This document shows, piece by piece, positions 45,732-55,752 of a stretch of 64,000 nt of DNA (positions within the stretch are counted from its first letter, which is position 1; each line of letters opens with the position of its first letter). Source of the stretch: an uncultured bacterium (GTDB lineage: Bacteria; Patescibacteriota; Saccharimonadia; Saccharimonadales; Saccharimonadaceae); assembly GCA_937863415.1 (NCBI GenBank), contig CALMFC010000014.1, positions 1-64,000 of the forward strand, given 5' to 3'. Under the pieces are notes generated by a model that did no database searches, was not told where the DNA came from, and was given only the letters and a program-made list of their open reading frames with translations. A program made the translations under genes and the position numbers.

Positions 45732-46952
45732 GTGCCAGTGAGCATAGGTAAAGAATTTTATACTACAAATCGTCACAAGCTACTTGATAAACTCGATAGC
45801 GGCTTTGTTGTTTTGTCGGCTTATATGTCTATGCAACGTGGTAACGATGCGTCTTTTCGATTTGAACAAGAAGCTAATTTTTGGTATTTGACTGGTATTA
45901 ATAAGCCTGATTGGTGGGTAATTATTGACAGTGTGTCGAATAAAAGTTGGCTGGTCGAACCAGACATTTCCGAAACTCACCTTGTTTTTGATGGAGGATT
46001 ATCGAACGAGGAGGCTGTTAAGATTAGCGGTGTCAACGGTGTTATATCGCGTGAAGAGGCCATGATTATGTTGAGTAAGCTTTCTAAAAAGCACAAAACA
46101 ATACATACGATTGGCGAGCACCCACACCAAGAGCATTTCAATTTTGTAGTAAACCCAGCACAACAAAAAATGCGGTCAATGCTAGAAGGCATTTTTGATA
46201 ACGTAAAGGATTGTCGCCTAGAACTTGCAAAAATGCGAGCCATTAAGCAGCCGGCTGAAATTAAAGCTATGCGAAGGGCAATTAAATTAACGACCGAAGC
46301 ATTTGGAATCGTTAAACAGAATCTGCCTAGACTAAAATACGAATACGAAGTCGAAGCGGAGTTTAGTTATTATTTTCGTAAGCGTGGGGCGACTGGTCAT
46401 GCTTATGACCCGATTGTCGCGAGTGGTAAGAATGCCTGCACGCTACACTATTCTGATAATAACGCCGAACTTAATCAGAATGGGTTAATCTTGATTGACG
46501 TCGGTACCCGAGTCGATGGTTATACCGCTGATATAACCAGAACATTTTCACTCGGAACGCCTAGTGAGCGCGAACGCAGTGTTCACAAGGCAGTTGAAAA
46601 AGCCCATCGAAATATCATTAAATTACTGAAACCCGGGTTATTAATCTCTGACTATCAATCAAAAGTTGATGAAATCATGAAAAAAGCGCTAATAGACTTA
46701 AAGCTCATGACGTCAACCAGGGACGATAAAAAGTATAGGCGATATTTTCCTCACGCAATTAGTCATGGACTGGGAATTGATGTTCATGATTCACTCGGAT
46801 CTCCGGTTAAGTTTTTACCCAATATGGTAATTACGGTTGAGCCAGGTATCTATATTCCAGAAGAGGGTATTGGAGTGCGAATTGAGGATGACATATTAAT
46901 AACTGGCACGGGACACGAAAACCTTAGTGGGACGCTTGCGACCGAATTATAG
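45732..46952 (+). CDS. pepP: Xaa-Pro aminopeptidase, M24B family
   Basis: The product is about 406 aa. I start at GTG 45732, 6 nt after TATGGT (45720-45725), since an upstream TTG would lie in the promoter; GTG 45738 is an alternative. An N-terminal AMP_N domain (FRFEQEANFWYLTGINKPDW) is followed by the pita-bread fold. Metal ligands are Asp in LILIDVGTRVDGYTADITRT, His in HAISHGLGIDVHD, and Glu in VITVEPGIYIP and GVRIEDDIL. It removes N-terminal residues before proline, in the cytoplasm. Confidence 0.92.
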   Translation: MPVSIGKEFYTTNRHKLLDKLDSGFVVLSAYMSMQRGNDASFRFEQEANFWYLTGINKPDWWVIIDSVSNKSWLVEPDISETHLVFDGGLSNEEAVKISGVNGVISREEAMIMLSKLSKKHKTIHTIGEHPHQEHFNFVVNPAQQKMRSMLEGIFDNVKDCRLELAKMRAIKQPAEIKAMRRAIKLTTEAFGIVKQNLPRLKYEYEVEAEFSYYFRKRGATGHAYDPIVASGKNACTLHYSDNNAELNQNGLILIDVGTRVDGYTADITRTFSLGTPSERERSVHKAVEKAHRNIIKLLKPGLLISDYQSKVDEIMKKALIDLKLMTSTRDDKKYRRYFPHAISHGLGIDVHDSLGSPVKFLPNMVITVEPGIYIPEEGIGVRIEDDILITGTGHENLSGTLATEL

Positions 46953-47002
46953 TTCTAGATTAGTTTTTCATGGCGCTAGGATGGTATAATTAATAGTAGA
47001 TT

Positions 47003-47383
47003 ATGACTAGACCAATTACTGTTTTTGTTTTCAGGTGGCTTTTAAACTCACTGGGCCTTTGGGTGGCAGTGCGTTTACTTGGTACTGGGTATAATGACGT
47101 AGAGGTAACAGCTGGAGTAGTCGGGTTTTTATTTGCCGGACTTATATTCTCGGTCGTAAATACATTACTAAAACCTCTGATTGTACTGCTTTCACTTCCA
47201 GCGATTTTATTAACACTCGGCCTATTTATTTTGGTAGTCAACGGTGTGATGGTATATTTATCACTCAAACTCGCCCCAGGTATTTCAATGTCGTTCTTTA
47301 ACTCGATTCTAACAGGAATGTTACTTAGTCTGGTAAACTATATAGTAAGTGCCGGACTGATTGTTAAATCAGGCAAAGTTTAA
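47003..47383 (+). CDS. YvlD-like (phage holin family 4) membrane protein
   Basis: The product is 126 aa with four hydrophobic segments at about 8-24, 38-52, 56-83 and 95-118. The words GLIFSVVNTLLKPLIVLLSL and LFILVVNGVMVYLSLKL are characteristic of the mycobacterial/Bacillus YvlD family, whose function is unclear although members sit in envelope-stress operons. TATAAT (46985-46990) is 12 nt before the ATG. secG follows 13 nt after its stop and is probably in the same transcript. Confidence 0.85.
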   Translation: MTRPITVFVFRWLLNSLGLWVAVRLLGTGYNDVEVTAGVVGFLFAGLIFSVVNTLLKPLIVLLSLPAILLTLGLFILVVNGVMVYLSLKLAPGISMSFFNSILTGMLLSLVNYIVSAGLIVKSGKV

Positions 47384-47395
47384 TAAGGAAAACAC

Positions 47396-47629
47396 ATGAA
47401 TATTGACGGAATTTTACAGATAATTACATTAGGATCAGCGGTTTTGATGGTGCTAGCTATTTTGCTGCAACAACGTGGCGCTTCGCTTGGCGCTGGGTTT
47501 GGTAGTTCTGGTGAGCTATATACAACTCGCAGGGGACTAGACAAGAATTTGTTTGAAGTAACGATTATTTTGGCTGTAATTTTTGTTCTATCGATTTTAG
47601 CTGGGCTACTGTTGCCCGTCTTTAAATAA
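47396..47629 (+). CDS. secG: Protein translocase subunit SecG
   Basis: The product is 77 aa. Two membrane helices (about 3-22 and 50-73) flank a conserved loop with LLQQRGASLGAGFGSSGELY and TTRRGLDKNLFEVT. It belongs to the SecYEG channel and helps SecA cycling. AAGGA lies 8 nt upstream of the ATG. The neighbours, a holin-like protein and a membrane-anchored binding protein, are exported or membrane proteins. Confidence 0.94.
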   Translation: MNIDGILQIITLGSAVLMVLAILLQQRGASLGAGFGSSGELYTTRRGLDKNLFEVTIILAVIFVLSILAGLLLPVFK

Positions 47630-47639
47630 AGGTTAATGC

Positions 47640-49436
47640 ATGGCAGAAAACGACCGTGACAGGTGGTATCGGTTACCGAAACTTAGTTTAGACAAGCGTA
47701 GTCTATCAAAACGCATGCGCAAAGTTGAAACTGCGACTGTTAGGCATGCGAATCGATTCATAATAAAACGATGGAAGAATGCCCGCGAATCCAGTAGGCA
47801 TATCATAGGCTGGATAATAGGGGTAGGCTTGTTGATCGCTGCTGCCGGGCTACAATTGATGTGGTATCAACAAAGTTATCGGACTGATATTCCGGCGGTT
47901 GATGGAACATATGCTGAGGCGGTCTTGGGGCCGCTGAACACACTTAACCCTATATTTGCTAGTTCTAGTGCTGAACGTTCGGCTGGGTATCTGATGTTTT
48001 CTAGATTGCTAAATTATGACGACACCGGGCATCTCAGTAACGACTTAGCAACTAGCATTACGACCAACAAAGACAACACAGTTTATACGGTCGAAATCAG
48101 ACCCGACGTAAAGTGGAATGATGGCATATTGCTTAGTGCCAAAGACGTTGCCTTTACAGTAAATTTGATGAAGAACCCGGCAGTTCGAAGCACTATCACT
48201 GGTTGGAATGAGGTGGGAGTGAAGGTTGTCGATGATACGACCTTGCAGTTCACTCTAAAAACGCCCTATGCGGCGTTCAAACATGTACTGACATTCCCTG
48301 TATTGCCTGAACATATTTTGGGCGACGTGCCACCAGTTAATATCAGGGAGAATTCATTCAGCCAAAACCCAGTTGGTAGCGGTCCGTTTAAACTACGGTT
48401 CACTCAGGACGTTGAAACTAGCACTGACCGTAAGGTCGTGCACCTAGCTAGAAACGACCAGTATTATAATGGTGTTCCGAAGTTAGCTAGGTTTCAATTA
48501 CATGTATACGCTCAACCCGAAGCAATCCTAAGAGCCTTAAAGCTTAGTGAGGTAAATGCTGCTACTGACTTAACGTCTATTGATGTCGCTGACATTAATA
48601 AGGCACGATATGACGTAGTAACCACACCTGTGCAAAAGGGTGTATATGCGCTATTAAACGTAAAGAGCGACAATTTGAAAGATGTTAATATTCGTCGAGC
48701 ACTTAGACTTGCAACAAACACAGAAGCAATTAGAGAAAAGCTTCCAGTTGAGATGCCAGCGCTAGATTTACCATTTACAAACGGTCAACTTACAGGTGAC
48801 GTGCCGACTGCACCTGGTTACAACAAAGCTTCTGCAGAAAAGATACTAAGCGATGATGGTTGGAAAAAAGATTCTACCGGTGTTCTATCGAAGGACGGTA
48901 AACAGTTAAAACTTTCGGTAGTCGCCACCAAAGATAACGAGCTAGAGCGGGTCCTAGAGATTATATCTGGACAATGGCGCGAACTTGGAATTGATGTTGA
49001 ATCAAAGGTTATTGACCTATCTGACACTACCCAGAACGTGGCCCAAGACGTATTACAGCAACGAAATTATGATGTGTTACTGTCACAGTTAAATATTGGT
49101 GCCGATCCTGACGTTTATGCATATTGGCATTCGTCACAAGCTACACCGCAAGGTTCCAATCTATCAAACTATTCAAACGTCATTAGCGATGACGCACTAC
49201 TGACCGCCAGGGCACGGTCAGATGTGGCGCTTAGAAATGCTAAATATATTACATTCGCCAAACAGTGGTTAAATGATATTCCCGCAATCGGACTATATCA
49301 ATCAACCACTCAATATGTACACAGTAAGAGTATAAAGGCGTACGATGACACAGCAGTGCTCGTGTCACCAATCGATCGTTATAGTAACGTGGTAGATTGG
49401 TCTGTGGGTTCACAGCCAGCCTATAAAACCCCCTAA
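47640..49436 (+). CDS. Membrane-anchored peptide/solute-binding protein (SBP family 5)
   Basis: The product is 598 aa. A basic cytoplasmic N-terminus of about 55 residues leads to a membrane helix (about 56-76, IIGWIIGVGLLIAAAGLQL), with no lipobox. The DppA/OppA fold follows with GPLNTLNPIFASSSAERSAG, TVEIRPDVKWNDGILLSAKD, NPVGSGPFKLRF and VRRALRLATN-like NIRRALRLATN. Binding proteins of this family deliver oligopeptides to ABC importers, but no permease or ATPase genes of that kind lie nearby. It is 10 nt after secG and so probably shares its transcript. Confidence 0.9.
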   Translation: MAENDRDRWYRLPKLSLDKRSLSKRMRKVETATVRHANRFIIKRWKNARESSRHIIGWIIGVGLLIAAAGLQLMWYQQSYRTDIPAVDGTYAEAVLGPLNTLNPIFASSSAERSAGYLMFSRLLNYDDTGHLSNDLATSITTNKDNTVYTVEIRPDVKWNDGILLSAKDVAFTVNLMKNPAVRSTITGWNEVGVKVVDDTTLQFTLKTPYAAFKHVLTFPVLPEHILGDVPPVNIRENSFSQNPVGSGPFKLRFTQDVETSTDRKVVHLARNDQYYNGVPKLARFQLHVYAQPEAILRALKLSEVNAATDLTSIDVADINKARYDVVTTPVQKGVYALLNVKSDNLKDVNIRRALRLATNTEAIREKLPVEMPALDLPFTNGQLTGDVPTAPGYNKASAEKILSDDGWKKDSTGVLSKDGKQLKLSVVATKDNELERVLEIISGQWRELGIDVESKVIDLSDTTQNVAQDVLQQRNYDVLLSQLNIGADPDVYAYWHSSQATPQGSNLSNYSNVISDDALLTARARSDVALRNAKYITFAKQWLNDIPAIGLYQSTTQYVHSKSIKAYDDTAVLVSPIDRYSNVVDWSVGSQPAYKTP

Positions 49437-49456
49437 AGTATTATGCCTAACTAATT

Positions 49457-49483
49457 AAAAAACTGACGAATAGTCAGTTTTTT
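49457..49483. terminator. Bidirectional terminator between the binding-protein gene and tRNA-Val
   Basis: AAAAAACTGAC and GTCAGTTTTTT form an 11-bp hairpin with A and T runs, serving both convergent units. Confidence 0.8.
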
Positions 49484-49487
49484 AATA

Positions 49488-49564
49488 TGGTGGGCGCTGA
49501 GGGGCTCGAACCCCCGACCCCCTCGGTGTAAACGAGGTGCTCTAGCCAACTGAGCTAAGCGCCC
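49488..49564 (-). tRNA. tRNA-Val (TAC)
   Basis: On the minus strand the acceptor GGGCGCT pairs with AGCGCCC. The D-arm is GCTC/GAGC, the anticodon stem CCTCG/CGAGG with loop TTTACAC (anticodon TAC), and the T-arm loop TTCGAGC. Discriminator A and an encoded CCA are present. Confidence 0.95.
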
Positions 49565-49654
49565 TTACCTTGATGGATTATATAGATATAAGTCTGCTTT
49601 TTCAAGTAGTAACACCTTCGTTGAGCGTTCAACCGTGTTATAATTTATGGTAAT

Positions 49655-49741
49655 GCGCGCGTGCTGGAATTGGTAGACAGGCCAGCTTGAGGTGCTGGTG
49701 TCCTTCGGGACGTGGAGGTTCAAGTCCTCTCGCGCGCACCA
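49655..49741 (+). tRNA. tRNA-Leu (GAG)
   Basis: Acceptor GCGCGCG/CGCGCGC, anticodon stem CCAGC/GCTGG with loop TTGAGGT (anticodon GAG), a long variable arm (TGTCC-TTCG-GGACG) typical of class II tRNAs, T-loop TTCAAGT and an encoded CCA. It is divergent from tRNA-Val. Confidence 0.95.
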
Positions 49742-49746
49742 TGAAC

Positions 49747-49772
49747 AAATCGACTTTAATAGGTCGATTTTT
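49747..49772 (+). terminator. Terminator after tRNA-Leu
   Basis: AAATCGAC and GTCGATTT flank TTTAATAG and are followed by a T-tract. Confidence 0.7.
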
Positions 49773-49853
49773 ATTTATTATGGCTATGCTTGAACGTTTG
49801 ACTAATTTCTGATATAGTTACAGATAAGGAAGCCCTTTTTAGGGTATATTTTT

Positions 49854-51677
49854 ATGAAAGACCCAAATTTTATTCGCAACATTGCAATTATTGCTCACGT
49901 TGATCACGGTAAAACGACGATGGTTGATGGTCTATTGAAACAAAGTCATACTTTCCGCTCTAACCAAGCTGAAATGGAGCAGACTTTAATTATGGACAGT
50001 GGCGATCAAGAGCACGAGCGGGGTATTACGATTACCGCCAAACAGACGTCGGTTTATTACAGTGATTACAAAATCAACATTATTGATACACCTGGACACG
50101 CAGATTTTAGCGGTGAAGTCGAGCGGACACTTAATATGGCTGATGGAGTCTTGCTGATTGTCGACGCTCAGGAAGGCCCAATGCCACAGACCAAGTTTGT
50201 GCTATCAAAGGCATTAGAGTTAGGTTTAAAGCCAGTCGTCGTGATTAATAAAATCGACAAACCTTCACGTCGTATCGACGAGGTAATTGACGAGGTGTCA
50301 GATTTGTTCCTGGAGCTCGCAGTCGACGACGGCCAGTTGCAATATCCTGTATATTACGCAATTGGACGAGATGGAAAAGCGTGGACTGAACTACCAGATA
50401 ATCCGTCAGAACATACCGATTTGACACCGATTTTTGATGCAATTATAAATGATATACCAGCCCCAACAGCTGATATTAGTGGCGCTTTTCAGTTATTAGT
50501 CACATCCTTGCAGTACGACTCGTTTCAGGGAAAATATGCGATTGGACGTATATCACGTGGCGAGGTTCGTTCAAATCTGCCGGTTGTTCTTATTAAACGT
50601 GATGGATCCGTGGTTAGTGCCAAAATTGACAAGATTTTTGGATATCGTGGTCTAAGTCGCGAAGAAGTAACTAGCGCTATTGCTGGCGATATCGTTGCCT
50701 TGACTGGCATTAGCGATGCTCGAATCGGAGCTACAATTGCCGACAAGGAAACTCCTGAGGCATTGCCGGTTATCGATATCGAAGCACCAACACTTAGTAT
50801 GTATCTAGGTCCAAATACCAGCCCACTAAAAGGAAAAGAGGCTAAATATAATACCAGTCGACAAATTGGTGATCGCTTACGCAAAGAGCTTGAGACCAAC
50901 GTGTCTCTTCGCGTTGAAGAAAGTGGGATTGGGTTTATTGTATCTGGTCGTGGCGAACTTCATTTATCCGTTTTGATTGAAACCCTGCGACGTGAAGATT
51001 TCGAATTTGAAGTTGGACGACCACAGGTTGTAACGATCGAAGAGGACGGCGAAATAAAAGAGCCGGTTGAAGAGTTGTTAATTGAAGTTGGCGTGGAGTT
51101 TCTGGGTTCAGTTAGCCAAGAACTAGGAGCCAGACGCGCAAGTCTCATCAAACAAGAACAAACCAGTAGTGGCGCAACTCGGACGACGTATCTATTGCCA
51201 ACACGGGCTATGATCGGTCTTCGTAACGTCCTGTTAACTGCGACCAAGGGTACGATTATTATGAACAGCCTACCTCACGGCTACCAGCCACTTGGCCCTA
51301 AACTGCAAAAGCTTCGTAACGGTGCATTGGTCGCAACCGAAGCTGGCGCAACAACGGCATATGCACTTGACCTGGCGGCTGCCCGCGGTGAATTGTTTGT
51401 TGGCCCTGGTACGATCGTATATCAGGGTATGGTTGTTGGTATGTATAACCGACAGGGTGATTTAGATATTAACGTTTGCCGCGGTAAACAGCTAACTAAT
51501 ATGCGTACGTCATCTAGTGACGGTGCAATCCAGCTAACGCCATTTACTGATCTAAGCCTAGAGCAATCGATTGATTTTATTGAAGATGACGAACTACTAG
51601 AAGTAACGCCTAAATCTTTGCGATTACGAAAGCGATATCTTGACCCCAATCAGCGCAAACGCGCTGCGAAAAGTTAA
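49854..51677 (+). CDS. typA: Ribosome-associated GTPase TypA/BipA
   Basis: The product is 607 aa, the usual length. G motifs are [17 protein letters not shown] (G1), [10 protein letters not shown] (G2), [18 protein letters not shown] (G3) and [12 protein letters not shown] (G4). EF-G-like domains II, III and V follow, plus the TypA-specific C-terminal domain with [14 protein letters not shown]-like [19 protein letters not shown]. It acts on ribosomes under stress and cold and in 50S assembly. The Shine-Dalgarno site is weak. The gene follows tRNA-Leu as an independent unit. Confidence 0.96.
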   Translation: MKDPNFIRNIAIIAHVDHGKTTMVDGLLKQSHTFRSNQAEMEQTLIMDSGDQEHERGITITAKQTSVYYSDYKINIIDTPGHADFSGEVERTLNMADGVLLIVDAQEGPMPQTKFVLSKALELGLKPVVVINKIDKPSRRIDEVIDEVSDLFLELAVDDGQLQYPVYYAIGRDGKAWTELPDNPSEHTDLTPIFDAIINDIPAPTADISGAFQLLVTSLQYDSFQGKYAIGRISRGEVRSNLPVVLIKRDGSVVSAKIDKIFGYRGLSREEVTSAIAGDIVALTGISDARIGATIADKETPEALPVIDIEAPTLSMYLGPNTSPLKGKEAKYNTSRQIGDRLRKELETNVSLRVEESGIGFIVSGRGELHLSVLIETLRREDFEFEVGRPQVVTIEEDGEIKEPVEELLIEVGVEFLGSVSQELGARRASLIKQEQTSSGATRTTYLLPTRAMIGLRNVLLTATKGTIIMNSLPHGYQPLGPKLQKLRNGALVATEAGATTAYALDLAAARGELFVGPGTIVYQGMVVGMYNRQGDLDINVCRGKQLTNMRTSSSDGAIQLTPFTDLSLEQSIDFIEDDELLEVTPKSLRLRKRYLDPNQRKRAAKS

Positions 51678-52876
51678 TTTTTAGTTAAACTTGTGGTTGT
51701 CCAGTTGCTAAATAGGCCGGTTATATTTGACGATTTTTGTCTAACTCTATATTCGAACGTTATTCCAGTTGTTTGCGGCATGACATAACTCCCTGACCAT
51801 GTTAATGACGAGGTAGAATAGGGTATCATTGCAGAGAATAATGGGTCAGTTGAATATGGATAGGTGGGATTAGCGTTGCCGCATGACGGGCAGTCGGCGA
51901 TTCTGCGAATATACCAAGAACCCGCACCTGACCTGTATTGAACTTCAGCAATCGGGCTTGGCATGTTGTTATGGTTTGGCTTTGTCCAAGCAATAGTAAC
52001 ATTCGACCAGTCATTACTAGGTGTAATTGTAAGAGATGGGATTGTTGACATACTAGATCCTAGCGGAGGTGTTAGGCTGACGGTATTCCAGCTACTAGCA
52101 ACATTACCAGAGTCGTATGAGCGCAACCTGTATTGCATTGTTGTCGTTGACGTTCCTGGCATAACGTAACTTCCTGACCATATCTGAGATGTAGATGAAC
52201 CAGGAATCAAAGCAGAGTATAGTGGATCTGTTAAGTATGGATAAGACGGGTTAGCGTTTCCACAAGTTGGACAGTCAGCGATTCTACGTATATACCAAGA
52301 GCCAGACCCTGTTCTGTACTGAAGTTCGTAGTGGTCCGCATTCGGCACTTGATTCCAAGAAATTGTTACACTAGTCCAGTCGTCGTTTGTTTTTGCGATT
52401 AATCCACCGCCATCCCCATATGCCGTACCGGAACTGTATGACGGTGGTATTTTGGCAGTTTCATTGTAGTCGCCAATAATACTGCTATTAATAAGATCAC
52501 CACTACATAATCCTTCGGCAATTGTACCGCTTTCATCAGCGTGCCATAAGATATCGTCGTATTTTTGAGTGGTAACGTTAACACAAAAAGTACTACTGTC
52601 GCTAACCTCAGCTAGGGCGATGCCAATACCCTCACTAACTTTTATTGTACTGGGAAAGCTAGTTCCATATGAACCAGATTGAACACCGGCAAGTTTCATG
52701 ACATTAACTGCCTTACTAAGAGTGTCTTTGGCAGATGAGTCTGTTGCGCTTCGTTGAATCCCGGAATAGGCTATAAACGTAATCGTGGCCAAGATTCCAA
52801 TGATAACAATAACTATTAGTAGTTCAACGATTGTGAACCCACGATTAAATATAGGATGTCTCTGTTGTTTAGGCAT
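51674..52876 (-). CDS. Type IV pilin-like protein with two tandem FN3-like adhesive repeats
   Basis: The product is 400 aa from ATG 52876 (MPKQQRHPIFNR). A longer frame to 52930 has no start signal. The prepilin motif is RG-FTIVELLIVIVIIGILAT with Glu5. The pilin part (to about 150) has a Cys pair. Two tandem repeats (about 180-285 and 290-400) each contain DWTSVTISW or DWSNVTIAW, an ELQYRTGSGSWYIRRIADCP segment, CGNANPxYPY and SGSYVMP. The repeats are highly alike, including the paired Cys of CPxCG. It is convergent with typA (four-base overlap) and divergent from trehalase. It is probably a surface adhesin. Confidence 0.85.
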   Translation of the reverse strand: MPKQQRHPIFNRGFTIVELLIVIVIIGILATITFIAYSGIQRSATDSSAKDTLSKAVNVMKLAGVQSGSYGTSFPSTIKVSEGIGIALAEVSDSSTFCVNVTTQKYDDILWHADESGTIAEGLCSGDLINSSIIGDYNETAKIPPSYSSGTAYGDGGGLIAKTNDDWTSVTISWNQVPNADHYELQYRTGSGSWYIRRIADCPTCGNANPSYPYLTDPLYSALIPGSSTSQIWSGSYVMPGTSTTTMQYRLRSYDSGNVASSWNTVSLTPPLGSSMSTIPSLTITPSNDWSNVTIAWTKPNHNNMPSPIAEVQYRSGAGSWYIRRIADCPSCGNANPTYPYSTDPLFSAMIPYSTSSLTWSGSYVMPQTTGITFEYRVRQKSSNITGLFSNWTTTSLTKN

Positions 52877-52981
52877 TGTTTGTTTTGTATCCGTTAGGGT
52901 TAATTGTATCACGCTTATAGTTAACGACAAACATCGTGTAGTTTGCGTCTAATAATTAATTGCTTATACTTAATATTAGGT

Positions 52982-54553
52982 ATGATTGAAAAAATAAATA
53001 CAGACAAAATCAAATCATCGCTTGTGTCAACAGCTGGTCAGTTAATGCGTACAACTAAAAGTCCAGATGAGATGCTGGGTGAGTTGTTTGCTGACGTTCA
53101 AAATAATCGTATCTATAACGACGGCAAAACCTTTGCGGATTTGATTCCGCGTAGACGTATAAAGCAAATTCAACAGGAGTATCTGTTGCAAAAAGAAGAT
53201 CCTGATTTTGACCTACGAGATTTTATTAGTCGTCATTTTTACGCACTACATTCGAACAAGACATCAACATATAAGACTGACATGTCTATGTCACCACGCG
53301 AACACATAATAGAATTATGGGACGAGTTGGAGCACAAAAATCGTCGTGACAGAGGATCTTTAATCGCATTACCTTATCCGTACATTGTTCCGGGCGGTAG
53401 GTTTTCGGAGCAGTTTTATTGGGATAGTTATTTTATAATGGTAGGTCTTGCTGCTGATGGTAAATGGGACATGGTTGAGAATATGGTCAAAAACTGCGCA
53501 TACATGATACGCAAGTTTGGCTTCGTGCCAACGGCTAACCGGACGTATTTTACCAGTCGTTCTCAACCACCTTTTTTCTCAAGGATGGTCAGGCTGCTGG
53601 CTGGCCATAAGGGTCAATCTGTTCTGGTAGAGTACCTTCCGCATTTGGTGTTAGAGCATAGATTCTGGATGACGGGCCGATCTAAATTGACAAAAGCCGA
53701 ACATAAGGCGTTTGCACGAGTAGCCGAGATGCCCGACGGGTCACTAATGAATCGATATTATGATAACAAGACCACGCCACGTCCTGAGTCGTTGCAACAA
53801 GACACCGAAACAGCACTTAATGCCAAACGACGCCAATCCGACAGATTATACCTGCATCTGCGTGCTGGAGCGGAGTCTGGTTGGGATTTTAGTTCTCGGT
53901 GGTTAATTGATCCAGAAGATTTACGTACGATTCATACGGCCGATATTATTCCAGTTGATTTAAATTGTTTGCTATACGAACTTGAGACTACAATTGTCAA
54001 AGCGTATCACATAAGCAAGAATCCAGTTTTGGCACGTACATTTCAAGCAATGGCCGATAGGCGTGTACGCGCAATTAATAAATATTGTTGGAGCGAAAAG
54101 CAACAGTTTTTTGTTGACTATAATTTTCATAAAAGAAAGTCGACCGGTCGGATTACATTGGCTGCGGTTTTTCCGTTATATTCTAAGTTAGCATCTAGCT
54201 CGCAAGCAAGTGCAGTAGCTGACAGGTTGAAGCGTGATTTCTTAAAAGACGGAGGCTTAGTAACAACGTTAATCGAGACAGGCCAACAGTGGGACTCTCC
54301 AAACGGATGGGCACCTTTGCAGTGGGTCGCAGTCGAAGGTCTTCGGAACTATGGTTATTATCAGCTGGCTGATGAAATAAAAGAGCAGTGGATGGCGATT
54401 AATGACAAGCTGCTATCGAGCAAGGGTAAATTAGTCGAGAAATATAACGTGGTTGACATAAATAAAGCTGGCGGTGGGGGCGAGTACCCACTGCAAGATG
54501 GATTTGGATGGACTAATGGAGTGTTAGCGGGTTTCTTGAACGAAGATTTCTAG
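52982..54553 (+). CDS. Alpha,alpha-trehalase (GH37)
   Basis: The product is 523 aa from ATG 52982. It hydrolyses trehalose to two glucose. Family signatures are present: PGGRFSEQFYWDSYF (signature 1), the acid region RAGAESGWDFSSRWL, QWDSPNGWAPLQWVAVEGL (signature 2), and YNVVDINKAGGGGEYPLQDG followed by FGWTNGV. No signal peptide is seen, so it resembles cytoplasmic TreF; the N-terminal 60 residues are helical and charged. The glucose would feed the glycolytic genes at the other end of the window. TATACT lies 11 nt upstream. It overlaps the convergent rarA by four bases. Confidence 0.93.
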   Translation: MIEKINTDKIKSSLVSTAGQLMRTTKSPDEMLGELFADVQNNRIYNDGKTFADLIPRRRIKQIQQEYLLQKEDPDFDLRDFISRHFYALHSNKTSTYKTDMSMSPREHIIELWDELEHKNRRDRGSLIALPYPYIVPGGRFSEQFYWDSYFIMVGLAADGKWDMVENMVKNCAYMIRKFGFVPTANRTYFTSRSQPPFFSRMVRLLAGHKGQSVLVEYLPHLVLEHRFWMTGRSKLTKAEHKAFARVAEMPDGSLMNRYYDNKTTPRPESLQQDTETALNAKRRQSDRLYLHLRAGAESGWDFSSRWLIDPEDLRTIHTADIIPVDLNCLLYELETTIVKAYHISKNPVLARTFQAMADRRVRAINKYCWSEKQQFFVDYNFHKRKSTGRITLAAVFPLYSKLASSSQASAVADRLKRDFLKDGGLVTTLIETGQQWDSPNGWAPLQWVAVEGLRNYGYYQLADEIKEQWMAINDKLLSSKGKLVEKYNVVDINKAGGGGEYPLQDGFGWTNGVLAGFLNEDF

Positions 54554-55722
54554 AATATTTTATTATTTTTTATATCGTCCGGCAAAAAACCTTGTTCAGG
54601 TTTGAACCCGGATTGCCACTCGTAATCTTTACCGTAGCCAATATCTTTCATTAATTTTGTCGGAGCATTTCGAATATGTAGTGGAACGGGTGAGTCGGGA
54701 TATTGTTTAGCAAGTGTCATCGCTCGGTCCATGGCGTCAGTAGTTTGTCGTGATTTTTCACTTTTTGCAAGCGCTGCGGCCACATGAAACAAAATGTAAC
54801 TCGATTCTGGCATACCGACTCGTTCGACCGCCTGAAAAGCGTTTAGCGCTAGACCTAACGCACCGTTACCAGCAAGCCCAATGTCTTCGCTAGCGAAAAT
54901 TATCATACGCCTAGCGATGAATTTTGGGTCTTCGCCGGCATCTATCATGCGGGCTAAATAATATAGCGAGGCGTCAACGTCGCTACCGCGCATACTTTTA
55001 ATAAACGCGCTGATTACGTTGTAGTGCATGTCGCCTTTTTTGTCGTATCCAGGAACGCGTTTTTGGGCAGCAACTTTCACAATTTCTGGTGTAATCTTTT
55101 CACCCATACTGAGCGACAATTCTAGGTTTCCAAGTGCAACACGTGCATCGCCGCCGGAAAGTTCTGCCAAGTAATCTATCGCTTTGGGTGTAATGCGTTT
55201 GGTCGCTCTTTCGGATTTAATAGCGGACTTTAGAATGTTAATTATTTCATTTTTACCAAGTGGTTCCAGAACCAGAACTCTTGTTCGTGATAGTAATGGA
55301 TTAATTACTTCAAAACTTGGGTTTTCGGTCGTTGCGCCAATTAGGGTAATCAGACCGGATTCGACGTGTGGCAAGAATGCATCCTGTTGGGCTTTGTTGA
55401 ATCGATGAATTTCGTCAACGAACAAAATCGTGCGTAGCTGTAAGTTCCAGTTCTGTTTGGCGTGTTCGATTACCTTTTCGATATCTTTTTTACCGCTGGT
55501 TACGGCCGACAGTTCGATAAACTCAGCCTTGGTTTCCTTAGCAATAATTCTAGCAAGCGTTGTTTTACCGCTGCCTGGAGGGCCCCAAAATATCAAACTA
55601 ACTGGTTCTTTGTTTTTGACTATTTGGCGCAAGATCTCGCCATCACCCAGCAGGTGTGTCTGTCCAATCACTTGACTAAGTGTATTTGGACGCATGCGTT
55701 CGGCTAGCGGTATTCGTTGCAT
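54550..55722 (-). CDS. rarA: Replication-associated AAA+ recombination protein RarA (MgsA)
   Basis: The product is 390 aa from ATG 55722, 6 nt after TATAAT on the minus strand (55734-55729). The longer frame to 55767 would run into ddl. Motifs are [37 protein letters not shown] (Walker A), [20 protein letters not shown] (Walker B) and [11 protein letters not shown] (sensor 1). The C-terminal tetramer region has [19 protein letters not shown]. It acts at stalled forks. The gene is divergent from ddl with only 30 bp between the start codons. Confidence 0.95.
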   Translation of the reverse strand: MQRIPLAERMRPNTLSQVIGQTHLLGDGEILRQIVKNKEPVSLIFWGPPGSGKTTLARIIAKETKAEFIELSAVTSGKKDIEKVIEHAKQNWNLQLRTILFVDEIHRFNKAQQDAFLPHVESGLITLIGATTENPSFEVINPLLSRTRVLVLEPLGKNEIINILKSAIKSERATKRITPKAIDYLAELSGGDARVALGNLELSLSMGEKITPEIVKVAAQKRVPGYDKKGDMHYNVISAFIKSMRGSDVDASLYYLARMIDAGEDPKFIARRMIIFASEDIGLAGNGALGLALNAFQAVERVGMPESSYILFHVAAALAKSEKSRQTTDAMDRAMTLAKQYPDSPVPLHIRNAPTKLMKDIGYGKDYEWQSGFKPEQGFLPDDIKNNKIF

Positions 55723-55752
55723 GAATCTATTATAACCGTATACTAGTAGTAG
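55723..55752. promoter_or_regulatory. Minimal divergent promoter region rarA-ddl
   Basis: The 30-bp gap holds a minus-strand TATAAT (55734-55729), 6 nt from the rarA ATG, and a plus-strand TATACT (55739-55744), 8 nt from the ddl ATG. Both -35 regions must lie inside the opposite coding sequence. No ribosome site fits, so both transcripts should be leaderless. Confidence 0.65.
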
